Positions 35,638-46,097 of a DNA stretch of 64,000 bases are shown piece by piece. The DNA comes from Streptomyces spiramyceticus (GTDB taxonomy: Bacteria; Actinomycetota; Actinomycetes; Streptomycetales; Streptomycetaceae), in contig NZ_JARBAX010000001.1 in the NCBI RefSeq assembly GCF_028807635.1, positions 3,893,501 to 3,957,500 on the forward strand, given 5' to 3'. The notes beneath the pieces were generated by a model that was not told where the DNA came from, ran no database searches, and worked only from the letters and a program-made list of their open reading frames with translations. The number at the start of each line of letters is the position of its first letter. Position 1 is the stretch's first letter. The translations under genes and the position numbers were made by a program.

Positions 35638-36843
35638 TCACCGCGCCGGGTGGCCGATCAGTACCGTCGGGGCGCCGGCCACCCGCGTCAGGAACACCGT
35701 CGCCGAATTCGCGCCCGCCAGTTTCATCTTCTTGCGCAGCTCCTCCGGCTCGACCGCCGAACCGCGCTTCTTCACCGTCAGGACGCCGACCCCCCGCTCC
35801 CTCAGCAGGGCCTTCAGCTTCTTCAGGCTGAAGGGGAGTTGATCCGTGATCTCATACGCCGTCGCGTACGGCGTCGGCCGCAGCTCGTCCGCCGTGATGT
35901 ACGCGATCGTCTCGTCGATGAGCCGCCCCCCGACCCGTTCCGCGACCTCTGCCACCAGATGCGAGCGGATTACCGCGCCGTCCGGCTCGTAGAGGTAGCG
36001 GCCGACCGACCCCGGCGCCGGGTCCGGCAGGCCCGTGCCGAGAAGCGTGTGCGGGCCCGGCAGCAGCGTCGCGCGGACCGCCTTCGCAGCCGTGCCGAAC
36101 CAGAACACTGCCTCCTTCACGTCGCCGCCGTCCGAGATCCACTCCGCCTCGGCGTCGTCCGGCACCGCCTCGTGCGGCACGCCCGGAGCGATCTTGAGCG
36201 CGGCGTGTGCGGCCGTACGAGCCGCCTCGATCGCCCAGGAGAGCGGCGGGGAGTACGCCTCGGGGTCGAAGATCCTGCCCCGGCCGCCGCGCCGCGCCGG
36301 ATCCACGAAGACCGCGTCGTACGGGGACGTGTCGATCGCCGTGACGTCGGCGCAGCGGACCTCGATCAGCGCGGACAGGCCCAGCGCCTCCGCGTTCGCG
36401 CGGGCGACCTCCACCGTCAGCGGGTCGCGGTCGACGGCCAGGACGGAGATCCCGGCGCGGGCGAGGGCGATCGCGTCGCCTCCGATGCCGCAGCACAGAT
36501 CCGCCACGCTCCGTACGCCCATCCCGGCGAATCGGTCCGCGCGGTACGTCGCGACCGTCGTACGGGTGGCCTGCTCGACGCCGTTCGGCGTGAAGAACAT
36601 CCGGTACGCGTCCTCCGCGCCGAACTTCGCCACCGCACGCTGCCGCAGCCGCGCCTGACCCAGCGCCGCCGAGACCAGCGCGGCCGGGTGGTCGCGGCGC
36701 AGGCGTGTCGCGGTGGCCAGCTCGTCCGCCGGGTTGTAGTCGTGGAGCGAGGCGAGGAGGGCCCGGCCCTCGTCGGTGCGCAGGGCCGCGAAGGAGGCCA
36801 GGGGGGTGTCGGGGGCGTCGTCGGAGGCGTCGAGGTCGTTCAC
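35638..36843 (-). CDS. Class I SAM-dependent methyltransferase (THUMP-like C-terminus)
   Basis: 401 residues from GTG 36843; CACAAT ends 7 bases upstream, suggesting a leaderless start. The Rossmann motif VADLCCGIGGDAIALARAG, VLAVDRDPLTVEVARANAEA and the DAVFVDPARRGGRGR motif place it with RNA- or base-modifying class I methyltransferases; the C-terminal part ends in a THUMP-like region found in this actinobacterial family. The substrate is unknown. It diverges from the deacetylase pair. Confidence 0.82.
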   Translation of the reverse strand: MNDLDASDDAPDTPLASFAALRTDEGRALLASLHDYNPADELATATRLRRDHPAALVSAALGQARLRQRAVAKFGAEDAYRMFFTPNGVEQATRTTVATYRADRFAGMGVRSVADLCCGIGGDAIALARAGISVLAVDRDPLTVEVARANAEALGLSALIEVRCADVTAIDTSPYDAVFVDPARRGGRGRIFDPEAYSPPLSWAIEAARTAAHAALKIAPGVPHEAVPDDAEAEWISDGGDVKEAVFWFGTAAKAVRATLLPGPHTLLGTGLPDPAPGSVGRYLYEPDGAVIRSHLVAEVAERVGGRLIDETIAYITADELRPTPYATAYEITDQLPFSLKKLKALLRERGVGVLTVKKRGSAVEPEELRKKMKLAGANSATVFLTRVAGAPTVLIGHPAR

Positions 36844-36961
36844 CCGGTCAATTGTGGGCCAGCCGGGGGACCGTGCGCGCCCGGTCGCGGTGTCGGCCGG
36901 GCGGCGAGCCCGTGCGCTGACAGCATCAGGCTCCATGCAACTAGTACGACAAAACGACAGA

Positions 36962-37861
36962 ATGACCGAAAAGGGGGGCAGGCAGGCCCGCGTGGCCCTG
37001 GCCGTGCTCCTTGTCGCCGCCGTCGGCCCCGCCTGTGCCGCCGAGGGAAAACCGGCCGGGAACCCCGCACCCGCCCCCGGCCAGCAGCGGGAGTATCAAG
37101 CGGCCCCTGCGGGATCTCTTGCCGAGTACGCCGAGCGTCTGCGGCGTAGCCACGTCGCGCGCATTGCCGCCGCCCAGAAGTGGGGGCTCGTCCAGCCCCC
37201 GCTGCCCGCACCGCCGCCGCCCGCGGTGAAACCGGAGATCAAGACACGGAAGGGGTTCGAGGCGGGCCCCGGACTGCCACCCGTTTTCACCACCGTCCCG
37301 GTCAAGGAACGGGTCGTCTTCCTGACGATGGACGACGGCGCCGAGAAGGACCCGAAGCTGCTGCGGATGATGACCGAGCTGGGCATCCCGTACAGCGCCT
37401 TCCTCAGTGACTACTTGGTGCGCGAGGACTACGGCTATTTCAAGAAGATGCAGGACCAAGGTGTTTCCCTGCAAAACCACACCCTCAACCACCCCTATCT
37501 GCCCAGTCTTTCGTACGCCGAGCAGCAGCACGAGATCTGCGGCCAGCAGGCTCTCATCGAGAAGCACTTCGGCAAACGGCCACCGCTCTTCAGGCCGCCG
37601 TACGGCAGCTACAACGGGGAGACCCTGCGCGCCGCCAAGTCCTGCGGGATCAAGGCCGTGCCCCTGTGGGCCGCAGAGGCATTCCCGGACCGGATGGAGT
37701 GGCGGGAGTGGGACCGCGACCTGCACCCCGGCGACATCATCCTCACCCATTTCCGTGGGCGCGGGGACTGGAAGGGAACCATGCCGGACATGATCCGGCA
37801 GGTCATGAAGACGGTCACCGGCAAGGGGTACGCGGTAGCCCGGCTGGAAGACTACCTGTGA
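36962..37861 (+). CDS. Lipoprotein polysaccharide deacetylase (NodB), first of a tandem pair
   Basis: 299 residues from ATG 36962; ATG 36935 would add nine residues. The signal peptide has basic residues at 4-10, a hydrophobic core and a lipobox-like GPAC with Cys at 25. The NodB domain (about 115-295) shows FLTMDDGAEKDP, NHTLNHPYLP (metal His pair), RPPYGSYN and a late ILTHF. The usual TFDDG is TMDDG; both Asp are kept. Likely removes N-acetyl groups from an envelope glycan. Coupled to the next gene. Confidence 0.85.
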   Translation: MTEKGGRQARVALAVLLVAAVGPACAAEGKPAGNPAPAPGQQREYQAAPAGSLAEYAERLRRSHVARIAAAQKWGLVQPPLPAPPPPAVKPEIKTRKGFEAGPGLPPVFTTVPVKERVVFLTMDDGAEKDPKLLRMMTELGIPYSAFLSDYLVREDYGYFKKMQDQGVSLQNHTLNHPYLPSLSYAEQQHEICGQQALIEKHFGKRPPLFRPPYGSYNGETLRAAKSCGIKAVPLWAAEAFPDRMEWREWDRDLHPGDIILTHFRGRGDWKGTMPDMIRQVMKTVTGKGYAVARLEDYL

Positions 37862-38718
37862 GTCACGCGCACCGGCCGACGGCCGGGCTACTGGCCGGTG
37901 CGCTCCTGGTCGCCGGGTGTGCCCAGTCCGTCGGCCCGGTCGAGCGGCTGGGGAGGAAAGCGGTGCGCAGCGTCGCGCCGGAGAGGGGGGACGAGGGCCC
38001 GCATGCGGGGGCGCGGGCGAACCTGAAGGGGCAGTCACGGCCGCGGGCCGGGGCGTACGCACGGTGGGGTCTGCCCGCGCCGCTCCGCCCGGCGCCGGCG
38101 CCCCCGGCCCGTAAGCCCGAACGGCCCTTTGTCGTGGACCGCGTACCCACCCGCGACAAGGTCGTCTTCCTCACCTTCGACGACGGCGCGGAGCGCGACC
38201 CCGCGTTCGTCCGGATGGTCGACGACCTGAAGCTGCCGATCAGCATGTTCCTCACGGACAGCGTGGGCTCGCCGGGATACGACCACTTCGACCGGCTGAG
38301 GCGCGCGGGCGGCGGCCTGAGCACCGTACAGAACCACACGCTCGGCCACGTCTATCTGCCCGGTCTTTCGTACGCCGGACAGCGCGCCGAGATCTGCGGC
38401 CAGCAGGACCGCCTGGAGGCCCGCTTCGGCGCCCGGCCACGGCTCTTCAGGCCGCCGTACGGGGCGTACAACAGCCAGACACTGCGGGCGGCGGGGGACT
38501 GCGGGGCCGAGGCGGTGGTGCTGTGGCGGGCGTCGATGCAGATCCATGACCTGCGGTACGTGGAGGGCGACCGGCTGCGGCCCGGCGACATCGTGCTCGC
38601 GCACTTCCGCGGACCCGGCGCTCTCAAGGACTCGACGATCACCGAGATGACGGCGCGGATGCTGCGCCGTATCCACGAACAAGGTTTCGCGGTGGCGCGT
38701 CTTGAGGATTACCTCTGA
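37858..38718 (+). CDS. Lipoprotein polysaccharide deacetylase (NodB), second of the pair
   Basis: 286 residues from GTG 37858 in a 4-base overlap with its paralogue. Lipobox LVAGC with Cys near residue 21. NodB motifs: FLTFDDGAERDP, NHTLGHVYLPG, RPPYGAYN, VLAHF. The pair shares two cysteines (EICGQQ and the DCG motif) and an identical VARLEDYL C-terminus, so they arose by duplication. They may act on the same wall polymer at different sites. Confidence 0.87.
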   Translation: MSHAHRPTAGLLAGALLVAGCAQSVGPVERLGRKAVRSVAPERGDEGPHAGARANLKGQSRPRAGAYARWGLPAPLRPAPAPPARKPERPFVVDRVPTRDKVVFLTFDDGAERDPAFVRMVDDLKLPISMFLTDSVGSPGYDHFDRLRRAGGGLSTVQNHTLGHVYLPGLSYAGQRAEICGQQDRLEARFGARPRLFRPPYGAYNSQTLRAAGDCGAEAVVLWRASMQIHDLRYVEGDRLRPGDIVLAHFRGPGALKDSTITEMTARMLRRIHEQGFAVARLEDYL

Positions 38719-38772
38719 TGGCGGAAAGGGCGGGCCGGGGGAGGGCGGGAACGCACTTCCGGCCGCGCTGGA

Positions 38773-38799
38773 TTGGCACTCCGCTTGACCGAGTGCTAA
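38773..38799. promoter_or_regulatory. CIRCE operator 1
   Basis: TTGGCACTC-N9-GAGTGCTAA, matching the HrcA operator (consensus TTAGCACTC-N9-GAGTGCTAA) with one change. It overlaps the -35 of the groES promoter. Confidence 0.95.
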
Positions 38800-38813
38800 C
38801 CGCGTCATAGTCT
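38785..38813 (+). promoter_or_regulatory. groES-groEL1 promoter
   Basis: TTGACC (38785-38790), 17-base spacer, TAGTCT (38808-38813). The -35 lies inside the loop of CIRCE 1, so HrcA bound there would block polymerase. Confidence 0.85.
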
Positions 38814-38818
38814 CGGCG

Positions 38819-38845
38819 TTGGCACTCTCCACTGGGGAGTGCCAA
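38819..38845. promoter_or_regulatory. CIRCE operator 2
   Basis: TTGGCACTC-N9-GAGTGCCAA, perfect inverted repeat just downstream of the expected transcription start and about 100 bases before groES. Two CIRCE elements per groESL promoter are usual in Streptomyces. Confidence 0.95.
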
Positions 38846-38946
38846 CAGTAGCGACGGGCAGGTCCGGCACCCGCGACGACGGATCCACCTGGTCGCCACC
38901 CCACATCAGTTAACCCCGTGAGATCTCCGAAGGGGGAGACCGGACC

Positions 38947-39255
38947 GTGACGACCACCAGCTCCAAGGTTGCCATCAAGCCGCTCGAGGACCGCATTGTG
39001 GTCCAGCCGCTCGACGCCGAGCAGACCACGGCCTCTGGCCTGGTCATTCCGGACACCGCCAAGGAGAAGCCCCAGGAGGGCGTCGTCCTGGCCGTGGGCC
39101 CGGGCCGCTTCGAGAACGGCGAGCGCCTGCCGCTCGACGTTTCCGTCGGCGATGTCGTGCTGTACAGCAAGTACGGCGGCACCGAGGTGAAGTACAGCGG
39201 CGAGGAGTACCTCGTCCTCTCGGCTCGCGACGTGCTCGCGATCATCGAGAAGTAA
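38947..39255 (+). CDS. groES: Co-chaperonin GroES
   Basis: 102 residues from GTG 38947 behind GAAGGGGGAGACCGGACC. The mobile loop [18 protein letters not shown] that docks on GroEL is present, as is the roof region. First gene of the HrcA-controlled operon. Confidence 0.98.
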   Translation: MTTTSSKVAIKPLEDRIVVQPLDAEQTTASGLVIPDTAKEKPQEGVVLAVGPGRFENGERLPLDVSVGDVVLYSKYGGTEVKYSGEEYLVLSARDVLAIIEK

Positions 39256-39278
39256 CTCGCCCGAAGATTGCTTTTGAT

Positions 39279-39323
39279 CTGCGCCCCTGGCCCCCCAGCG
39301 ATTGCCGGGCGGCAGGGGCGCAG
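39279..39323 (+). terminator. Hairpin between groES and groEL1
   Basis: Eleven perfect pairs (CTGCGCCCCTG, 39279-39289, with 39313-39323), loop of 23, followed by TTCGTTTT. It would stop or pause some transcripts, giving more groES than groEL mRNA. Confidence 0.7.
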
Positions 39324-39342
39324 TTCGTTTTGAGAGGACTGA

Positions 39343-40977
<1,635 letters not shown>

Positions 40978-41005
40978 CGTCCAGGACGCATGACGTCTGG
41001 CGTCT

Positions 41006-41070
41006 GACGCGTCCGTCCGACGCGTCGTAGAAGGCCCCTGTTCCTGCCGCTCGGCGGCGGGAACAGGGGC
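41006..41070 (+). terminator. Terminator region after groEL1
   Basis: Two structures: the repeated palindrome GACGCGTC (41006-41013 and 41019-41026), able to form an eight-pair hairpin, then GCCCCTGTTCC/GGAACAGGGGC (41034-41044 with 41060-41070) followed by TTCCTGTTTTCG. The second is a strong terminator and also serves the convergent gene. Confidence 0.88.
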
Positions 41071-41084
41071 TTCCTGTTTTCGTT

Positions 41085-41780
41085 TCAGCTCAGGGCGCCG
41101 AGCTGCCGCATCAGGCCGAGGGCGTCGAAGTGCCACCAGCCTTCCTGGATCATTCCGTCGTGGAAGCGGAAGACCGTGGTGCCGGTCATCTTGCACTGCT
41201 GGCCGGTGGGGGCGATGCCCATGAAGGTGCCCCTGTGAGTGCCCACCCAGGTCCACAACGTCACTACGTCGTCGCCTTCGGCGATCTGCCTGTCGAGGTT
41301 GAAGGTGAACTCGAAGGCGTCGCGCCAGCCGGTCACGTCGCTGCGGATGACGTCGCTCCCGGTCGTGGTGTCCTCTTCCTTCATGATGTCGTGGTCCTTG
41401 TAGTCGGCCACGAACATCTCGTCGATGACGTCGAGGTTGCCTCCGACGGCCACCTCGTGGAAGAAGCGGCGGGCGGTCGCGGCGTTCAGCTGCTCGTCGC
41501 GGACCACGTCGAGGTCGGTGAACGACGGCATCCCGTCACAGAGCGCCACCATCTCCTGGAAGATCTGGTCGGTCTCCGGCAGCTGGGAGTTCTTCATTGC
41601 CTCTTCGTACGACGGGAACTCGACGATCTCGACGAAGTGCGAACCGTCGGCGCGGTCCTTGCCTATGAGGCTGTGGGTGGCGGTCCGCTTGCCCTTGGTC
41701 TGTTCGACCCACCGGTCCATGAGCTGGTTCATGCCGTCGAACCGCTGGGTCTTGTAGTCGACTATCTGTACGAACTTCAT
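41085..41780 (-). CDS. Two-domain protein: ABM-like plus SnoaL-like (ester cyclase family)
   Basis: 231 residues from ATG 41780 behind GGGAGGCGCC. Residues 1-95 (MKFVQIVDYKTQRFDGMNQL) form a dimeric alpha/beta-barrel-like domain; 105-231 form a SnoaL-like fold (FFHEVAVGGNLDVIDEMFVA, GWWHFDALGLMRQLGAL). SnoaL relatives include polyketide cyclases and many unassigned small-molecule enzymes. Its substrate is unknown. It is separated by 64 bases from the dehydrogenase upstream and may be transcribed on its own. Confidence 0.75.
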   Translation of the reverse strand: MKFVQIVDYKTQRFDGMNQLMDRWVEQTKGKRTATHSLIGKDRADGSHFVEIVEFPSYEEAMKNSQLPETDQIFQEMVALCDGMPSFTDLDVVRDEQLNAATARRFFHEVAVGGNLDVIDEMFVADYKDHDIMKEEDTTTGSDVIRSDVTGWRDAFEFTFNLDRQIAEGDDVVTLWTWVGTHRGTFMGIAPTGQQCKMTGTTVFRFHDGMIQEGWWHFDALGLMRQLGALS

Positions 41781-41844
41781 GGCGCCTCCCGGCGGTGGAG
41801 GGGGATATCTCCAGTTTAGGGAGGAATGCACCCGCGTGGGTGGG

Positions 41845-42897
41845 TTACGCAGAGTGACCCAGGGCCGCCGGGTGGACGGGATCGGCGAAGGGAAGTCCTG
41901 CGGTGTAACGCTCCAGCTCGTCCAGGGACCGGTCGGCCATGCGGTGGAGCTCGTCGCCGAGCGAGCCCGCGATGTGGGGGGTCAGGAGGACGTTCGGGAG
42001 GTCGTACAACGGTGAATCGGGCGGCGGCAGCTCGGGGTCTGTCACGTCCAGTACGGCGTTCAGGCGGCCGGAGGCGAGTTCGGAGAGCAGGGCGGACTCG
42101 TCGACGAGGGAGCCGCGGGCGGTGTTGATCAGGGTTGCGCCGGTCGGCATGGCGGCGAGCCGGCCGGCGCTGATCATGTGGTGGGTCGCCGGTAGCTGGG
42201 GGGCGTGGACCGATACGACGGAGCTCTGGGCGCAGAGGTCGTCGAGTCCGGCCGGTTCGGCGCCGAGTGCGCCGGCTTCCTGTGGGGTGACGTACGGGTC
42301 GTACAGCAGGACGCGGAGGTCGAAGGGGCGCAGCAGTTCGATCACGCGGCAGCCGATGCGGGAGGCGCCGATGATGCCCACGGTGCGGCGGTAGTTGCCG
42401 GCGGCGTGGAGCTCCGCGCGCCAGTCGTGGGCGGTGCGCAGGGCGCGGTAGCGGTCGGCGGAGTGCAGGACGCGTTTGCCGGCGAAGAGGATCGCGGCGA
42501 GCGTGTACTCGGCGACGGGCAGGGCGTTGGCCGCTGCGGCCGAGGTCACGGCGATGCCGCGGTCCCAGCAGGCGTCGGTGATGTGGTGCTTGACGGAACC
42601 CGCCGCGTGGATGACGGCGCGCAGTTTCGGGGCGGCGTCCAGCACTTGGGCAGTGAGCGGGGTGGCGCCCCAGCAGGTGAACAGGACCTCGGCGTCGGCG
42701 AGGGCGGCCGCGACGTGGGGTGCGGTGAGGTCGTGGGCGACGAGGTGGGGGTCGGTGCGCGCCAGGTCGGCGAGGCGGCTGCGGTGGTGGTCGGTGAAGA
42801 GGCGCTCCGCGATGCCGGGGCCCATGGCGAGCAGCGCGGACGGTCGGGGCGCGGACGTTCGGGGCGCGGACGGTTGATTGTCAGTGGCGTGGTGCAT
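41845..42897 (-). CDS. D-2-hydroxyacid dehydrogenase family protein
   Basis: 350 residues. The NAD-binding loop reads GIIGASRIGCRVI, a relaxed GxGxxG; the catalytic Arg is in INTARGSLVDE, the Glu region in DVTDPELPPPDSPL and the His in LTPHIAGS. These enzymes reduce 2-keto acids such as glyoxylate or ketogluconate-type sugar acids. It sits 24 bases downstream of the permease gene as the last gene of the sugar-transport operon, suggesting a catabolic step on the imported sugar. Confidence 0.85.
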   Translation of the reverse strand: MHHATDNQPSAPRTSAPRPSALLAMGPGIAERLFTDHHRSRLADLARTDPHLVAHDLTAPHVAAALADAEVLFTCWGATPLTAQVLDAAPKLRAVIHAAGSVKHHITDACWDRGIAVTSAAAANALPVAEYTLAAILFAGKRVLHSADRYRALRTAHDWRAELHAAGNYRRTVGIIGASRIGCRVIELLRPFDLRVLLYDPYVTPQEAGALGAEPAGLDDLCAQSSVVSVHAPQLPATHHMISAGRLAAMPTGATLINTARGSLVDESALLSELASGRLNAVLDVTDPELPPPDSPLYDLPNVLLTPHIAGSLGDELHRMADRSLDELERYTAGLPFADPVHPAALGHSA

Positions 42898-42921
42898 GGT
42901 GGAACTCGGGCTCCTCTTCAG

Positions 42922-43776
42922 TCACTTGACGCTTCCGGCGGTGAGCCCGGCCTTCCAGTGCCGCTGGAGGGAGACGAAGGCGACGATCAGGGGGATGACG
43001 GCGAGGAGGGAGCCGGTGACGACGAGGGGATAGAAGTCCGGCTCGGCGTGGGCGTTGCTGTTCCACGCGTACAGGCCGAGGCTCAAGGGGAAGAGCTTCT
43101 GGTCCGAGAGCATCACCAGGGGGAGGAAGAAGTTGTTCCAGATCGCGGTGAACTGGAAGAGGAAGACGGTCACGAAGCCCGGCATGATCATGCGCATACC
43201 GATGGACCAGAAGGTGCGCAGCTCCCCGGCTCCGTCGATACGGGCGGCCTCCAGGGCCTCGTCCGGGATGTAACCGGCGCTGAAGACCCGGGCGAGGTAG
43301 ACGCCGAACGGGTGGACCAGCACGGGGACGAGCACGGCCCAGTAGGTATTGACGATGCCCACCTCGCTGGCGAGCAGATACATGGGCAGGGCGAGCGCGG
43401 TGGACGGGACCAGCACGCCCAGCAGGACGACGCCGAAGAGCTTTTCCTTGCAGGCGAAGTCGTACTTGTCGAAGGCATAGCCCGCGGCGACGCTGATCAG
43501 GGAGCTGACGACGGCGCCGCCGCCCGCGTAGAGAAGGCTGTTGAGGTACCAGCGGAGGTAGACGCCGTCGCTGTACGCCGCCAGGGCGGAGAGGTTCGTG
43601 CCGAGGTTGAAGTCCTCGAAGGAGAAGGCGTTTCCGGCAAGCAGGCCACCGGTGTCCTTGGTGGCTGCGGTGATCAGCCACACGAGGGGGAGAAGCATGT
43701 AGAGCATGGCGAGGACGAGTGCGCCGTTGACCGCGGTCTTGGACAGCAATCGGTTGGTGGAGGTCGAAGAGCTCAT
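42922..43776 (-). CDS. Carbohydrate ABC transporter permease (MalG type)
   Basis: 284 residues, six predicted helices. The EAA loop DEALEAARIDGAGELRTFWS contacts the ATPase, which is not encoded here; such systems in Streptomyces share the distant MsiK ATPase. ATG 43776 overlaps the end of the first permease by 4 bases (ATGA), showing translational coupling. Confidence 0.9.
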   Translation of the reverse strand: MSSSTSTNRLLSKTAVNGALVLAMLYMLLPLVWLITAATKDTGGLLAGNAFSFEDFNLGTNLSALAAYSDGVYLRWYLNSLLYAGGGAVVSSLISVAAGYAFDKYDFACKEKLFGVVLLGVLVPSTALALPMYLLASEVGIVNTYWAVLVPVLVHPFGVYLARVFSAGYIPDEALEAARIDGAGELRTFWSIGMRMIMPGFVTVFLFQFTAIWNNFFLPLVMLSDQKLFPLSLGLYAWNSNAHAEPDFYPLVVTGSLLAVIPLIVAFVSLQRHWKAGLTAGSVK

Positions 43777-44670
43777 GCCTTCCTGCCCTTCCGGCCGGTG
43801 AAGCGGGTGACCGCGAAGGAGAGCAGCGCGGCGGTGAGCGCGAGGATTACGGATGCGGCGGCCGCGAGTCCGTAGTCGCCCCGGTCGAAGGCCGCGGTGT
43901 AGGCGTACATGTTCGGCGTCCAGGTGGAGGTGACGGACGATCCCGTGCCCTTGTTGATGATCAGCGGCTCGGTGAACAGCTGCAGCGAGCCGATGACCGT
44001 GAACAGGGCGACCATCACGACCGAGGCGCGGATCAGCGGGACTTTGATGCTGAACGCGATGCGCCAGGAGCCCGCACCGTCGACGGTGGCCGCTTCGAGC
44101 ACGGAGCGGTCGACGGCCTGGAGGGCGGCGTAGAAGATCACCATGTTGTAGCCGAGCCATTCCCACAGCGCGATATTGATGACGGAGGGGAGGGCGCCTT
44201 CGGGTGAGAAGAAGTCGAAGCCGATGCCGCCGGCCTCCATCGCGTCGACGACCGGGCTGAGTTGGGGCGTATAGAGATAGACCCAGATCAGGGCGGCGAT
44301 GATGCCGGGGACTGCGTGCGGCAGGAAGAGCGCGAGCTGGAAGAAGCGGCGGGCGCGTGCGAGCGCCGAGTCGAGAAGGAGTGTGAGGGCGAGCGCTCCG
44401 CCGATCATCAGCGGGATGTAGAAGACGCAGTATCCGAGGAGTACGGCGAAGCCCTCGCGAAAGGCCGGATCACCCAGCGCCGCCGTGATAGTTGTCGAGA
44501 CCGGTGAAGACAGTCTCGGTTCCGCCGAAGCCCAGTCCTGACTGCTTCTCGGTGAACAGGCTCAGCCGGACCGCGTATCCGATCGGCACCACCATCACCA
44601 GGGTGAAGAGGACGAAGAAGGGAGTCAGCAGGACGCCGGCGGCGGCATTGGTGCGGGTGCGGGCCTTCAC
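43773..44670 (-). pseudogene. Carbohydrate ABC transporter permease (MalF type) with a one-base frameshift
   Basis: From GTG 44670 the frame encodes MKARTRTNAAAGVLLTPFFV through FTGLDNYHGGAG and stops. Removing one base near 44487 (the minus-strand TAT-C-ACG) restores FTGLDNY-TAALGDPAFREG joined to the remaining 200 codons, which contain the EAA loop AATVDGAGSWRIAF. Total length 898 bases is one more than 299 codons. Typical MalF-type permeases have 295-310 residues. Either a real inactivating insertion or a sequencing error; neighbouring genes are intact. Confidence 0.85.
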
Positions 44671-44677
44671 GTTCTGC

Positions 44678-45997
44678 TCAGCCCTCTACCTTCAGGCCGC
44701 GCTTCTTCAGCTCGGACACGGTCGCCTCGTGCCCGGCCTTCACCGCGTCGGCGATCGTGGCGCCGCCGTTGGCGATCTTGCCGAACTGGTCCTTGATGAC
44801 GGTGTTGGTGGTGCCCGTGCCGGGTCCCCACGTCCAGTCGGGGCCGATGGAGGCGCCGGAGTCCTCGAAGAGCCGGTAGATGTCCTGACCGCCGAAGTAC
44901 GTCGCGTCGAAGGCCTTCTTCGCGGCCGGACGCAGCTCGGCGGCGGCCGGGAAGGCGCTCGAAGTGCCGGACGCGATCCGGGACTTGATGCCGTCCTCGG
45001 TGGTCGTCATCCACGTCGCGAACTCGACCGCGGCCTCGGTCTTCTTGCTGCCCTTGGTCACGGCGAACGTGGAGCCGCCCAGCATGCCGCTGGCCGGCTT
45101 GCCGTCCCAGCTCGGCATCGGGGCGACGGCCCACCTGCCGCTCTGCTCGGGGAGGGTGCCCGTGAGGACGCCCGCGCCCCAGGAGGCGCCGAGGTAGCCG
45201 ACGGTGCTGCCGTTCTTGAGGGAGTTGGTCCACTCCGGGCTGAAGGAGGCGTTGTTGTGGACCAGGTCGTCGTCGAGGAGCCCCTGCCAGTACGTGGAGA
45301 CCTTCGTCGTCGCCGCGTCGGTGGTGTTGATCTTCCAGGTGTCGCCCTCGGCCTTGAACCACTGGGCGCCGGCCTGCCAGGCCATCGCCTGGAAGGTGGT
45401 CGGGTCGTCGGGGAAGAAGGTGCCGATGCGGGCCTTCTTGTCGGCCTTCTTGACCTTCTCGGCCGCCTTGCGGAAGTCGTCCCAGGTCTTGGGGACTTCG
45501 ATGTCGTACTTCTCGAACAGGTCCTTGCGGTAGTAGAAAGCCTGCGGCGACGCGTCGCAGGGGACGGCCCAGTTCTTGCCGCCCAGGGTGGTCAGCTCGA
45601 CTGCCTGCGGCAGAAACTTCTTCCTGACGTCGTCGGTGACGTACGGGCTGATGTCCTGGACCGATCCCTGGCTGACGAACTCCGGGAGCATCGGGTACTC
45701 GATGGAGACCAGGTCGGGGGCGTTGTCCGCCTTCACCGCGTTGGAGATCTTCGCGTAGCCGCCGGCGTTGCCGGAGGGTATCTCCTCGAACTTCACCCGG
45801 ATGTCCTTGTGCGAGGCGTTGAAGGCGTCGACGACCTCCTTCGATCCCTTGGCCCAGCCCCAGAACGTGATGGTCACGGGCCCGTCTTCGCTGCCTTTTG
45901 CGTTGTCGTCACCGCCGCCGCCGCAGGCCGTGAGAACGGCGAGGGCGGTGGCGGCGCCGACTATGACATGGGACGTTCTGTTCCAACTGCGGCTCAC
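44678..45997 (-). CDS. Carbohydrate ABC transporter substrate-binding lipoprotein
   Basis: 439 residues. Signal peptide with lipobox LTAC (Cys25) followed by GGGGDD. The mature part is a family 1 extracellular solute-binding protein: TITFWGWAKGSKEVVDAFN, PDLVSIEYPMLPEFVSQG, FYYRKDLFEKYDIEVPKTWD. The sugar ligand is not predictable. First gene of a minus-strand operon with two permeases and a dehydrogenase; a TGATCGAA operator word lies 87 bases upstream. Confidence 0.92.
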   Translation of the reverse strand: MSRSWNRTSHVIVGAATALAVLTACGGGGDDNAKGSEDGPVTITFWGWAKGSKEVVDAFNASHKDIRVKFEEIPSGNAGGYAKISNAVKADNAPDLVSIEYPMLPEFVSQGSVQDISPYVTDDVRKKFLPQAVELTTLGGKNWAVPCDASPQAFYYRKDLFEKYDIEVPKTWDDFRKAAEKVKKADKKARIGTFFPDDPTTFQAMAWQAGAQWFKAEGDTWKINTTDAATTKVSTYWQGLLDDDLVHNNASFSPEWTNSLKNGSTVGYLGASWGAGVLTGTLPEQSGRWAVAPMPSWDGKPASGMLGGSTFAVTKGSKKTEAAVEFATWMTTTEDGIKSRIASGTSSAFPAAAELRPAAKKAFDATYFGGQDIYRLFEDSGASIGPDWTWGPGTGTTNTVIKDQFGKIANGGATIADAVKAGHEATVSELKKRGLKVEG

Positions 45998-46083
45998 GGC
46001 ACGGCTCCTGAAAGGGCGGCGACAGTTACGTTGGCCGTGATCCTTGAGCCAGCCCTGACCGAAGTCAAGAGCGAAAGATTGAT

Positions 46084-46091
46084 TGATCGAA
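46084..46091. promoter_or_regulatory. TGATCGAA operator word upstream of the ABC operon
   Basis: Fourth copy of the octamer found three times upstream of the regulator and DUF2264 gene. On the minus strand it sits upstream of TTGACT (46062-46067), 17 bases, AAGGAT, a possible promoter for the binding-protein gene. Confidence 0.6.
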
Positions 46092-46097
46092 AAAGGA

